DNA of 64,000 nt from Keguizhuia sedimenti (GTDB lineage Bacteria; Pseudomonadota; Gammaproteobacteria; Burkholderiales; Burkholderiaceae_D): assembly GCA_030715135.1 (NCBI GenBank), contig JAUYVH010000011.1:49201-113200 (forward strand), in the 5' to 3' direction. This document shows positions 1 through 7,946 of this stretch, piece by piece (positions within the stretch are counted from its first letter, which is position 1; the number at the start of each line of letters is the position of its first letter). Position numbers and translations under genes: made by a program. The notes beneath the pieces are model-generated. The model did no database searches, was not told where the DNA came from, and was given only the letters and a program-made list of their open reading frames with translations.

Positions 1-1529
1 ACCTCTTGTTCGGATTCTGGACATCCAACGCAATCGCTCAGCCTGCCGAACCGCAAGCCAGTTTGCAATCCGGCTCCCCGATGGTCAAAACGACCGAGCC
101 GGTTTCAGCCGATGAGGTTCCCGCGCTTACCATGCCAGGCGAGCCGATAGCACTGGCAAACGCAGCGGAAGTTCCGACCTCGGCACCGGGGGCTGCAGTG
201 CCGATTCCGCCTACGACGGCCGACTTCATGGCGACCTCGATGAGCCGGTCCGAAGAAGCGGCTCCACCAATGACGAGTTCTGCGCCTCTTACCGAACCCA
301 CACTGGTCAATGCCTTGCAGATCAGTTCCGGCGATACCGCCTGGATGCTGACGGCGACCGCGCTGGTGCTGTTGATGACGATCCCCGGCCTGGCGCTGTT
401 CTATACCGGCATGGTGCGAAAGAAGAACATGCTGGGAACGATCGTGCATAGCTTCGTCAGCGTCTGTATCGCGACCGTTCTGTGGGTCATGATCGGTTAC
501 AGCATAGCCTTCACTCCCGGCTCACCCTATCTGGGCGGGTTTGACCGCATGATGCTGGAAGGAATGAGCTTTCTGAAGGAAGCCGGGCAATTGACTGTGC
601 ACCATCTTGCGCCAAGCATTCCGGAAAGCGTCTTCGTGATGTTCCAGATGACGTTTGCCATCATTACGCCGGCGCTGATTACCGGCGCATTCGCCGAGCG
701 CATGAAATATTCGGCGCTGCTGCTTTTTATCGCCTTCTGGTCCGTGCTGGTCTATGCACCCGTAGCGCACTGGGTATGGGAACCGACCGGTTTCCTCGCG
801 GCGATGGGCGTGCTCGATTTTGCAGGCGGAACAGTGGTGCATATCAACGCCGGCGTATCGGGCCTGGTGGCGGCGCTGATCATCGGACCGCGGCTCGGTT
901 TCGGCAAGGAACCGATGCCGCCGCATAATCTCGTGCTCACCGTAGCGGGGGCATCGCTGCTTTGGGTCGGCTGGTTCGGCTTCAACGCGGGATCTGCGGT
1001 TGCGGCGGATGGCCGTGCCGGCATGGCCATGCTGACCACGCAAATTGCATCTGCAGTCGCCGCGCTGTCCTGGATGTGCGCCGAATGGGTGCGGCGCGAC
1101 AAGCCTTCCGTGCTCGGCCTTGTCTCCGGCGCGGTGGGCGGCCTGGTGGCGATTACGCCGGCCTCGGGATTTGTCGGTGTCAGCGGCGCAGTCGCCATCG
1201 GACTGGCCGCCGGCATCGCGTGCTACTGGGGTGCGACTTCACTGAAAGCAATGTTCGGCTATGACGACTCGCTGGATGTTTTCGGGGTGCATGCAATCGG
1301 CGGCATTGTCGGCGCGCTGCTGACCGGTGTCTTTGCGGTCAAGAATATCGGCGGCATGGATGCCAGCCTGGCCAAACAGGCATTCGGCGTGGTTGTCACA
1401 GTGCTTTATTCAGGTGTGATGACGGCTCTGATACTGGGCATGATCAATGCCCTGATCGGCCTGCGCATGACGCCGGAACAGGAACGCGAAGGCCTTGACC
1501 TTGAACTGCACGGCGAGCATGTCATATGA
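1..1529 (+). CDS. amtB: Ammonium transporter (Amt/Mep/Rh family), 5' end outside the window
   Basis: This encodes an inner-membrane ammonium channel. The frame is open to the window edge and its first residues look like the end of a signal peptide (cleavage likely after NAIA), so the true start lies upstream; a TTG at 6 is only the first possible internal start. About 90 residues rich in Pro, Ala, Thr and Ser follow before the channel begins at FYTGMVRKKNML. Family marks include DFAGGTVVHINAG with the first pore histidine and DVFGVHAIGGIVGALL with the second. About eleven hydrophobic segments are visible. The stop overlaps the next start as ATGA, so the two genes are translationally coupled. 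No glnK-type PII gene follows, although PII is the usual partner of amtB. The long low-complexity stretch before the channel is unusual. Confidence 0.93.
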   Translation, partial: LLFGFWTSNAIAQPAEPQASLQSGSPMVKTTEPVSADEVPALTMPGEPIALANAAEVPTSAPGAAVPIPPTTADFMATSMSRSEEAAPPMTSSAPLTEPTLVNALQISSGDTAWMLTATALVLLMTIPGLALFYTGMVRKKNMLGTIVHSFVSVCIATVLWVMIGYSIAFTPGSPYLGGFDRMMLEGMSFLKEAGQLTVHHLAPSIPESVFVMFQMTFAIITPALITGAFAERMKYSALLLFIAFWSVLVYAPVAHWVWEPTGFLAAMGVLDFAGGTVVHINAGVSGLVAALIIGPRLGFGKEPMPPHNLVLTVAGASLLWVGWFGFNAGSAVAADGRAGMAMLTTQIASAVAALSWMCAEWVRRDKPSVLGLVSGAVGGLVAITPASGFVGVSGAVAIGLAAGIACYWGATSLKAMFGYDDSLDVFGVHAIGGIVGALLTGVFAVKNIGGMDASLAKQAFGVVVTVLYSGVMTALILGMINALIGLRMTPEQEREGLDLELHGEHVI

Positions 1530-1954
1530 GTACCGACCAAAATACCCTGGCAGGCCTTGAAAACCAGGCTTTTTCCCTGATGGCGCGCCTGCATGTGATT
1601 ATCCGCCGGGAGACTGGGCGCGTGACCGATATCGAGTACATGCGCATCGATCCCGTATATTGCCGCCATGTATTGAATATGGCGATGAGCATGCCGAACG
1701 ACGACCTGCCCCAGATTTGCGAGAAGCTGCAGGAAGTTTACTTCGGGCCGGAAGGCCTGTTTGTACGTACGCCGCCAAAGCCGTCCTTGCTAAGCAGGCT
1801 GACCAATACGGCGGCCGAAGTGCAGACGGCCAGCGTGCCGGCAAACACGATCGCGGAAACAATGCAGGCAAGCCGGCCAAGCGATGCAAGAGATCAGCAT
1901 CACATAGAACTCAATGAAGCGGTTGAAAAAGCATACATCGGTCGATTGCGCTGA
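1526..1954 (+). CDS. Uncharacterised protein coupled to the ammonium transporter
   Basis: The protein has 142 residues, no signal peptide and no membrane segment. Its ATG overlaps the TGA of the transporter gene (ATGA), which supports both the start and co-translation. The first 80 residues look folded and helical, with YMRIDPVYCRHVLNMA and LPQICEKLQEVYFG. The rest, to about residue 125, is Ala/Thr/Pro-rich and probably flexible, ending in a short charged tail. I do not recognise a family. The position suggests a role linked to ammonium uptake, perhaps as a cytoplasmic partner, but nothing in the sequence proves it. It does not resemble PII. Confidence 0.75.
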   Translation: MSTDQNTLAGLENQAFSLMARLHVIIRRETGRVTDIEYMRIDPVYCRHVLNMAMSMPNDDLPQICEKLQEVYFGPEGLFVRTPPKPSLLSRLTNTAAEVQTASVPANTIAETMQASRPSDARDQHHIELNEAVEKAYIGRLR

Positions 1955-1998
1955 TCAAAGCTGGCGCCCGAACCAGACTGGCCCGGGCGTCTTGGCAG

Positions 1999-2433
1999 TC
2001 AGATGGAAACGCTTGCGGTTTCTATCAACTGGCAGCCTGCGATTTTCCAGGTGCCATCTTTTTCGCGCAGCATCCGGTAGATGCCGATCCATACCGAGTT
2101 GTTTTCATCGGTCAACTGGACGATCTGCGTCGCACGGTCGACGTCGATATCGTATTCGTCAAATATTATCTGGCGATGACGATAGATCATGGGGAAATCA
2201 TGACGTATCAAGTCCATGAAATCATTCGGGCTGCCAAGCTCGTCCTGGCTGGACGCGGACGCAAAACTGAACGCCATTTCCGCATCGTCATGGATAACGG
2301 CATGCAACTGCGACTGGATGACGTTCTGAATTTCCTGCGCATCCCGCTCATATGCCTTTGTGGCATACGTCATTGCGATCAACAGCAGCAACATTACCGT
2401 CAAGACCGCCGCGGAAAACTTCCTGAACGTCAT
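1999..2433 (-). CDS. DUF4864 family protein, membrane-anchored (copy 1)
   Basis: The protein has about 144 residues. I chose the ATG at 2433 because GAGGAA lies just before it; a TTG further upstream opens the frame but has no such site. Residues 5-25 form one hydrophobic segment, probably an uncleaved anchor or signal, so the rest should face the periplasm. The body follows the DUF4864 pattern: a helix with VIQSQLHAVIHDDAEMAFSF, then FPMIYRHRQIIFDEY, then IVQLTDENNSVWIGIY and WKIAGCQL near the end. It is clearly paralogous to the gene ending at 2997. The family's function is unknown; it has a small alpha/beta shape similar to NTF2-like folds (inference). Confidence 0.82.
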   Translation of the reverse strand: MTFRKFSAAVLTVMLLLLIAMTYATKAYERDAQEIQNVIQSQLHAVIHDDAEMAFSFASASSQDELGSPNDFMDLIRHDFPMIYRHRQIIFDEYDIDVDRATQIVQLTDENNSVWIGIYRMLREKDGTWKIAGCQLIETASVSI

Positions 2434-2651
2434 CTGTTCCTCATTAAGGCACAAGCGTCCTGCGCATTAAAGACAGTGTAGAGCACATAACTTGGAACAC
2501 TGACCACGAAAGAAATTCCTGTTGAGATCGCTCAGTTCGGCAACTATCGACGAGTATTCAGCAGTTCCGCTCTGCTATAGAAAATGCTGTGCATCATCTT
2601 CCCGTCTATCATCACGCCGTTTTAGCGCCGGCATCTTCTCCATGTGCAACA

Positions 2652-2870
2652 TCATGCTGCAACAGTAGCCGGCTTTTCTATCGGGGGCGTACCTTCCTTG
2701 AACAAACCCTGCAATTGCTTGCGCAGTTCCGGCGTATCCTCATGCCTGTGCACCGCTACTGCATGTTGAACGGCGGCTTCCAGCAATTCGTCCTCGCTGT
2801 CTGCGCTCAAGGCCACCGTGCAATTCATTTCGCTGGGAAACTCACGGCAATCTATATATTTGCGTGTCAT
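2652..2870 (-). CDS. DUF1059 family small protein
   Basis: The protein has 72 residues and is cytosolic. The ATG at 2870 sits five bases after GGAGG, which settles the start over an upstream in-frame alternative. It begins with MTRKYIDCREFPSEMNC and continues with a short alpha-helical segment (EDELLEAAVQHAVAVH), the typical arrangement of DUF1059 proteins with two conserved cysteines near the N-terminus. The C-terminal 25 residues (KEGTPPIEKPATVAA) look disordered. It lies between the two DUF4864 paralogues on the same strand, about 125 bases downstream of the second copy. Its function is unknown. Confidence 0.8.
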   Translation of the reverse strand: MTRKYIDCREFPSEMNCTVALSADSEDELLEAAVQHAVAVHRHEDTPELRKQLQGLFKEGTPPIEKPATVAA

Positions 2871-2996
2871 TTCAGCCTCCTTATGCGTCCTCATTACTCA
2901 TCCTCATTACTGCGCCGGCAATCAAACCGGCACCGGGTCGTGGACAATACATGCTCTATCGCTTGGATACGTCGCTCTTGTGAATAAATGCAGCGT

Positions 2997-3440
2997 TCAA
3001 ATCGACATGCTGCGGGTCTCAAAGAGCTGGCAGCCGTCCACCCGCCATATGCCGTCCGCTTCCTGCTCCACCTGGTAAATGGCGATCCATACAAGATTGT
3101 CGGCATCGGTGAGATGGACGATTTGCAGTGCAGATCGATTGATGATTTCCGGCTCCGAGAACATTGCCTTCCGGTGCCGATAGATAGGCGTGAATTTATG
3201 TTTGATCACGCTTAACAGCCCATCCGGCGTTCCTATTAACTGCCGGGTGGATGCTGTAGACAGCTTGAAAGCCGTCTCGGCATCATCTTCGGCAAAGGCG
3301 TTGAGCTGAGATCGAACAACCTGCGTTACTGCCTGCGCCACACTACCGTGGGCCTCCTGGGCAGCGGCATGGCCGACGGCCAGGCCCAGAATAAAGGACA
3401 GCAGGAAATTTCGTAATGTGAGAGGGTAGCGCTGCATCAT
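2997..3440 (-). CDS. DUF4864 family exported protein (copy 2)
   Basis: The protein has 147 residues. Residues 1-27 form a signal peptide with cleavage likely after AAAQ or AHAAA, so the protein is probably periplasmic. GAGGCGA precedes the start. The body parallels copy 1: VVRSQLNAFAEDDAETAFKL, then FTPIYRHRKAMFSEPE, IVHLTDADNLVWIAIYQVE and WRVDGCQLFE. Both copies end in a Ser-x-Ser-Ile tail (SMSI here, SVSI in copy 1). Copy 1 keeps a hydrophobic anchor while this one looks cleavable, so the two may sit in different places. The family's function is unknown. Confidence 0.85.
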   Translation of the reverse strand: MMQRYPLTLRNFLLSFILGLAVGHAAAQEAHGSVAQAVTQVVRSQLNAFAEDDAETAFKLSTASTRQLIGTPDGLLSVIKHKFTPIYRHRKAMFSEPEIINRSALQIVHLTDADNLVWIAIYQVEQEADGIWRVDGCQLFETRSMSI

Positions 3441-3585
3441 TATCGCCTCGCGTTAAGAATGCACCTCACAACAGTGTAGAACGCTTTTTTTGAATTGCAT
3501 TGGCACGCGGGAACATCGAGAGATATTTTGGGCGCATCTTGCCGGGATATGCTTCCGTCCCGATCTTTTCGAAGGAATGCAAGCC

Positions 3586-5388
3586 CTAGAACTGTTCTTC
3601 CGTCAGCGCAAGCACGCCGCTGCTTCCTTCGACAATGGCAGTCCGCAATGCGCACGCCTGCGGCAAGATGTGGTCGCCATAGAAGCGGGCCGTTGCCATC
3701 TTGGCCTGATGGAATGCCGCATCGCCACCGCCATCTCCTAGGCTATCTTTCAGCCTTTTTTCAGCTGTCAACGCCGCCCGGGCCATTTGCCAGCCGCCCA
3801 GTACGATGCCGCACAGTTTCAGGTAAGGCACGCTGCCGGCGAAAACGGCCTTGATATCGGACTGGATATGCAGGGTAATGAAATCCACCGCTTCTTCCAT
3901 TGCGCGGGATGCCGCTGAAAGGCGTGCATGAATTGCCGCCAGGTCAGGCGAATCGGAGGCCGCAAGCTCGGATTCCGTTCGCCGTACCTGGGCCAGGATC
4001 GCTTTTGCGGTTTCGCCGCCGTCCCGGGTGGTTTTTCGCCCGACCAGGTCGTTCGCCTGGATTGCCGTTGTTCCCTCGTAGATCGTGAGAATGCGCGCAT
4101 CGCGGTAATACTGTGCAGCGCCTGTTTCTTCGATGAACCCCATTCCGCCATGCACCTGGATGCCGGTCGAGACCACGTCGACCGACATTTCGGTGGACCA
4201 GCCTTTGACGATGGGCACCATGAATTCGTAAAAAGCCTGATTTTGCTTGCGTACGGCAAGATCAGGATGATGATGCGCCACATCGAACGCCGCGGCGGTC
4301 ACATAGGCAAGGGCACGCGCCGCTTCAATCTGCGCACGCATGGCCATCAGCATGCGGCGCACATCGGGCTGATGGATGATTGGAACCGGTCCGGCAGACC
4401 CTTGCAGATCGCGCGACTGCACGCGCTCTTTCGCGTAACTTACCGCTTTCTGGTATGCACGTTCCGCGACGCCGATTCCCTGCAGGCCGACCCCGAAACG
4501 CGCAGCATTCATCATGATGAACATGTATTCCAGGCCGCGGTTTTCCTCGCCCATCAGGGTGCCGACTGCGCCGCCATAGTCGCCGAATTGCAGAACGACC
4601 GTGGGACTCGCCCTGATGCCGAGCTTGTGTTCCAGCGCGACGCATTGCACATCGTTTCTCGCGCCGGGCGAACCGTCCGGATTGACCAGGAACTTCGGCA
4701 CGACGAATAGCGACATGCCTTTCACGCCTTCCGGCGCGCCGGGCGTGCGTGCCAGGACCATGTGGACGATATTGTCCGCCATGTCGTGGTCGCCATAGGT
4801 GATGAAGATCTTGGTGCCGAAGATTCTGTAGGTCCCGTCTTCCTGCGGCACGGCGCGCGTACGAATCATCGCAAGGTCGGAACCGGCTTGCGGCTCGGTC
4901 AGGTTCATCGTGCCGGTCCATTGGCCGCTGACAAGATTGGCAAGGTAAGCCTGCTTTTGTGCGTCGCTGCCCGCGATCGTCAGTGCCTCGATGGCGGCGT
5001 CGGTCAACAGCGGGCACAGCGCGAAAGACAGGTTGGCGGAATTGAGCATTTCCATGCAGGCTGCGGCAACCAGCTTCGGCAGGTTCTGTCCGCCGATCTC
5101 GGCCGGGTGCTGAATGCCCTGCCATCCTGCGGCGCCGAAAGCCTTGAACGCCTCCTTGAAACCCATTGCCGTCGTGACCGCGCCGTCATGCCAACCACCC
5201 GGCTCCCTGTCGCCGGTCTGGTTCAGCGGCGCGATGATTTCGCTGCAGAACCGGGCGTGCTCTTCAAGCACTGCCTGCACCGTTTCGGGAGTCGCCTCTT
5301 CGCAGCCGGGCAATGCATTGACCGCAGCCAGGTCCGCCAATTCATTCATGACAAACAACATGTCCTTCAGCGGCGCTGCATAACTCAT
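3586..5388 (-). CDS. Acyl-CoA dehydrogenase with C-terminal extension
   Basis: This FAD enzyme introduces the alpha-beta double bond into acyl-CoA thioesters and passes electrons to electron-transferring flavoprotein. The 600-residue length fits the long subfamily (often annotated as 3-methylmercaptopropionyl-CoA dehydrogenase, DmdC-like) rather than the 380-residue short-chain enzymes. Visible marks are the N-terminal helical domain, LTEPQAGSDLAMIRTRA in the middle domain, GIQVHGGMGFIEETGAAQYY and the catalytic-loop region YEGTTAIQANDLVGRK. About 130 C-terminal residues form the extra domain (KTTRDGGETAKAIL onward). The etfA and etfB genes for its electron acceptor lie just upstream on the same strand, but a 398-base structured gap separates them, so it may be transcribed separately. 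The substrate cannot be told from sequence. Confidence 0.93.
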   Translation of the reverse strand: MSYAAPLKDMLFVMNELADLAAVNALPGCEEATPETVQAVLEEHARFCSEIIAPLNQTGDREPGGWHDGAVTTAMGFKEAFKAFGAAGWQGIQHPAEIGGQNLPKLVAAACMEMLNSANLSFALCPLLTDAAIEALTIAGSDAQKQAYLANLVSGQWTGTMNLTEPQAGSDLAMIRTRAVPQEDGTYRIFGTKIFITYGDHDMADNIVHMVLARTPGAPEGVKGMSLFVVPKFLVNPDGSPGARNDVQCVALEHKLGIRASPTVVLQFGDYGGAVGTLMGEENRGLEYMFIMMNAARFGVGLQGIGVAERAYQKAVSYAKERVQSRDLQGSAGPVPIIHQPDVRRMLMAMRAQIEAARALAYVTAAAFDVAHHHPDLAVRKQNQAFYEFMVPIVKGWSTEMSVDVVSTGIQVHGGMGFIEETGAAQYYRDARILTIYEGTTAIQANDLVGRKTTRDGGETAKAILAQVRRTESELAASDSPDLAAIHARLSAASRAMEEAVDFITLHIQSDIKAVFAGSVPYLKLCGIVLGGWQMARAALTAEKRLKDSLGDGGGDAAFHQAKMATARFYGDHILPQACALRTAIVEGSSGVLALTEEQF

Positions 5389-5786
5389 TGGTGGCTCCAG
5401 AAACGAAAAGGGCAGGATTAAGAGCTCATTTCATCCATATCGGCGTGATGCGTTCCATTCAGAATCGGATGATGGCAAGGCGCGTGCCGCAGCGAATAGT
5501 CTCCTATTCGCAAGGTGCGCAACGCCGCCAGCGCAGATTCTGAATGGAACCCGAAGGGAAGAAGTCTTGCGGGCGCATCGCGTTGTTGTCGCGGGGCCGC
5601 CGAGGCCGCTTGCACAGGGAACCACCCTATGCGGCGCGACGACGCCTAGCGCTGCATCCCGCAAGGCTTCTTCGCGCACGCTGCTATGGATGCAATGAGC
5701 TCTAGCCATCGTACCTGCAGGAAGTTACCTGTCAAGTCTGCGGCGACGCAAGCCTGCCCTTTCGGGATGTGTTCGTTTAACGCTTA
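5389..5786 (-). other. Gap with nested inverted repeats
   Basis: No convincing gene lies here. Short minus-strand ORFs (about 65 and 92 codons) cross the repeats and are Arg/Ala/Ser-rich shadows. Two large inverted repeats are present. The first has 15-base perfect arms at 5452-5466 and 5536-5550 (GTTCCATTCAGAATC and its complement) around an inner pair at 5492-5499 and 5504-5511. The second has 16-base arms with one mismatch at 5558-5573 and 5658-5673. The whole could be a mobile repeat, a structured RNA, or both. Confidence 0.6.
5452..5550. repeat. Large inverted repeat with inner hairpin
   Basis: The 15-base arms at 5452-5466 and 5536-5550 are perfectly complementary. Inside, GCGAATAG (5492-5499) and CTATTCGC (5504-5511) form a second hairpin with a four-base loop. 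The layout resembles a REP/MITE-type element or a structured RNA. No U-rich tail follows either side, so it is not a simple terminator. Confidence 0.7.
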
Positions 5787-6716
5787 TTAGCCTAGTTCTT
5801 TTACCAATGCCGGCACGATGTCGAACAGATCGCCGACGATGCCGTAATCAGCCACACTGAAGATCGGCGCCTCGGCGTCCTTGTTGATGGCCACAATGGT
5901 TTTTGAATCCTTCATCCCGGCCAGATGCTGGATCGCGCCGGAAATGCCCACGGCAATATACAACTGCGGTGCAACGACCTTGCCGGTCTGACCGACCTGC
6001 CAGTCGTTGGGCACAAAGCCGGCATCGACAGCCGCGCGCGAAGCGCCCATGGCGGCGCCCAGCTTGTCGGCCAAAGGTTCGAGAATCTTGAAGTTGTCCG
6101 CCGAGCCTAAACCGCGACCGCCTGACACCACGACCTTCGCGCCGGCCAGTTCCGGCCGGTCGGAGGCCGCCATTTCACGTGACACGAAGCGCGATTTGCC
6201 GGAATCGCCTACCGCTGCAATAGTTTCCACGGCAGCCGATCCGCCCTGGGCCGCAGCATCGAAATTGGTAGTGCGTACTGTGATCACCTTGACCGGATCG
6301 GCAGATTGCACGGTTGCAATGGCATTGCCGGCATAGATGGGACGTTCGAAAGTGTCCGGTGAATTGACCTTGGTGATTTCCGAAACCTGCGCCACGTCCA
6401 GCCTGGCTGCCACGCGCGGCAGGATGTTCTTGCCGAAGGCAGTGGCCGGCGCCAGGATGTGCGAATAAGCATTTGCCAGTGCAAGCGCCTGCGCGGCAAT
6501 GTTCTCGGCAAGGCCGTCGGCGAATTGCGCGCCGTCGGCAACCAGCACCTTGGATACACCCGCAATCTGCGATGCGGCTTGCGCGGCAGCGCCGCAGTTG
6601 TGGCCGGCAATCAGGACATGGATATCGCCGCCGCACTGGGCAGCGGCGGTGACGGTGTTCAAGGTGCTTCCTTTAAGGGAAGCGTTATCGTGTTCGGCAA
6701 TGACAAGGACGGCCAT
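5787..6716 (-). CDS. etfA: Electron transfer flavoprotein, alpha subunit
   Basis: The alpha subunit of ETF binds FAD and carries electrons from acyl-CoA dehydrogenases to ETF:ubiquinone oxidoreductase. Its length of 309 residues is normal. The N-terminal domain starts [17 protein letters not shown]. The C-terminal FAD domain shows [60 protein letters not shown] and [20 protein letters not shown]. It follows etfB by 49 bases on the same strand, the usual etfB-etfA order, and the acyl-CoA dehydrogenase lies downstream. No oddities were seen. Confidence 0.97.
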   Translation of the reverse strand: MAVLVIAEHDNASLKGSTLNTVTAAAQCGGDIHVLIAGHNCGAAAQAASQIAGVSKVLVADGAQFADGLAENIAAQALALANAYSHILAPATAFGKNILPRVAARLDVAQVSEITKVNSPDTFERPIYAGNAIATVQSADPVKVITVRTTNFDAAAQGGSAAVETIAAVGDSGKSRFVSREMAASDRPELAGAKVVVSGGRGLGSADNFKILEPLADKLGAAMGASRAAVDAGFVPNDWQVGQTGKVVAPQLYIAVGISGAIQHLAGMKDSKTIVAINKDAEAPIFSVADYGIVGDLFDIVPALVKELG

Positions 6717-6765
6717 AGGAGTTCCTGAATGGGAAGAAAGAGCGCCAGGCTCTTTCGGACAATGT

Positions 6766-7515
6766 TTAGATGACTTTGGCTTCGTTTTTCAGTTTATCGA
6801 CGAGTGTCGCCACATCGGGCACAATCATGCCGGCCGAGCGCGGCGCGGGTTCCGTGACCTTGATCGTCTTCAGACGCGGCGCGACATCGACACCCAATGC
6901 GTCGGGCGTTGTTTTGTCGAGCGGCTTTTTCTTGGCCTTCATGATGTTGGGCAGGGTCACGTAGCGCGGCTCGTTCAGGCGCAGGTCGGTGGTGACGATG
7001 GCCGGCAAGCTCAGGGACAGGGTTTCCAGGCCGCCATCGATTTCACGCGTGACACTGGCTTTTCCATCGTCCAGCACGACCTTGGAGGCAAAGGTGGCTT
7101 GCGGCCAGTCCATCAAGGCAGCAAGCATCTGGCCGGTCTGGTTGGCGTCATCGTCGATCGCCTGCTTACCCAGGATCATCAGCTGCGGCTGTTCTTTCTC
7201 TGCAAGCGCCTTCAACAGCTTGGCAACCGCCAGCGGCTGAAGCTCCACATCGGTTTCGACCAGGATGGCGCGGTCGGCACCGATGGCCAGCGCCGTTCTC
7301 AGGGTTTCCTCGCACTTGGCCACGCCGCAGGAAACGGCCACCACTTCGGTAACTTTGCCTGCCTCTTTGAGGCGGATGGCTTCTTCAATGGCAATTTCAT
7401 CGAAGGGATTCATGGACATCTTGACGTTGGCGAGGTCCACGCCAGAGCCGTCGGACTTGACGCGCACCTTGACGTTGTAGTCCACCACGCGTTTGACTGG
7501 CACCAGTACTTTCAT
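6766..7515 (-). CDS. etfB: Electron transfer flavoprotein, beta subunit
   Basis: This is the beta subunit of ETF, 249 residues, the normal length; it binds AMP and contacts the partner dehydrogenases. It begins [20 protein letters not shown] and has the beta-subunit recognition region [14 protein letters not shown] followed by [20 protein letters not shown] and IMKAKKKPL. It is the first gene of the etfBA operon. Its upstream region carries a TATAAT box on the minus strand and three 11-base repeats (separate entry). Functionally it links to the acyl-CoA dehydrogenase at 3586-5388. Confidence 0.97.
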   Translation of the reverse strand: MKVLVPVKRVVDYNVKVRVKSDGSGVDLANVKMSMNPFDEIAIEEAIRLKEAGKVTEVVAVSCGVAKCEETLRTALAIGADRAILVETDVELQPLAVAKLLKALAEKEQPQLMILGKQAIDDDANQTGQMLAALMDWPQATFASKVVLDDGKASVTREIDGGLETLSLSLPAIVTTDLRLNEPRYVTLPNIMKAKKKPLDKTTPDALGVDVAPRLKTIKVTEPAPRSAGMIVPDVATLVDKLKNEAKVI

Positions 7516-7606
7516 CGTTTTGCCTTAAATTACAAATTAATTTCGGATTAATTTCGAATTATTTCGGGTTGATGCGAATTTCTCTGAAACCGAGATTATA
7601 AATAAA
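7516..7606 (-). promoter_or_regulatory. etfB: etfBA promoter region with 11-base repeats
   Basis: On the minus strand TATAAT reads from 7600 to 7595, about 80 bases before the etfB start. No good -35 is visible at 17 bases. Between it and the gene, three direct repeats of period 11 start at 7536, 7547 and 7558 (plus-strand ATTAATTTCGG, ATTAATTTCGA, ATTATTTCGGG). One-turn spacing suggests a protein bound repeatedly on one face of the DNA (inference). Confidence 0.45.
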
Positions 7607-7634
7607 AGAGATGCGGGAGATGCCGCATCCAGCC

Positions 7635-7659
7635 AAAAATGCCGGCCGGAAAACCGGCC
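7635..7659 (-). terminator. Intrinsic terminator after the alaS/tusA-like genes
   Basis: Read on the minus strand, a GGCCGG-TTTT-CCGGCC hairpin (7659 to 7644) is followed by GGC and a run of five T (complement of 7635-7639). It lies 27 bases past the stop of the TusA-like gene, the right place to end that transcript. Confidence 0.75.
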
Positions 7660-7685
7660 TCAGATGGCAGGCCGAGAGCGTTGCC

Positions 7686-7913
7686 TTACTTGCGCTGCAT
7701 GAAGAACACGAATTCCCGGTCGTTCACGGTATGCTCCAGCAAGTGATTGCCGGTCTGCTTCGCGAATGCCTGAAAATCGCGCACCGAGCCGGGGTCGGTC
7801 GCTACCACGCGCAACACTTCGCCCGAATTCATTTCCGCCAGCGCCTTCTTGGCGCGCAGGATGGGCAGCGGACAGTTCAGCCCTCGCGCATCGACTTCCT
7901 TGTTGAATTCCAT
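7686..7913 (-). CDS. TusA/SirA-family sulfur-carrier protein
   Basis: The protein has 75 residues and is cytosolic. The ATG at 7913 (MEFNKEVDARGLNCPLP) is preferred over an upstream in-frame ATG because AAGGA precedes it and the family fold starts here. The CPLP motif carries the single conserved cysteine that accepts persulfide sulfur in this family, followed by the helix ILRAKKALAEM and the strand GEVLRVVATDPGS. It lies 33 bases downstream of alaS on the same strand and is followed by a terminator, so the two are probably co-transcribed. In E. coli TusA passes sulfur to tRNA thiolation; many close homologues have other sulfur roles, so the exact acceptor is open. Confidence 0.9.
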   Translation of the reverse strand: MEFNKEVDARGLNCPLPILRAKKALAEMNSGEVLRVVATDPGSVRDFQAFAKQTGNHLLEHTVNDREFVFFMQRK

Positions 7914-7946
7914 AGTCTGCTTTTCCTTCGAATGGAACAACGCCGC

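Noticed and set aside
1955..1998. GC-rich inverted match between the convergent genes as a terminator
   Set aside because: The arms pair only loosely and no T-run follows on either strand.
6499..7551. A 350-codon plus-strand ORF across etfA and etfB
   Set aside because: It runs antisense to two certain genes and has low-complexity His/Gln/Arg composition.
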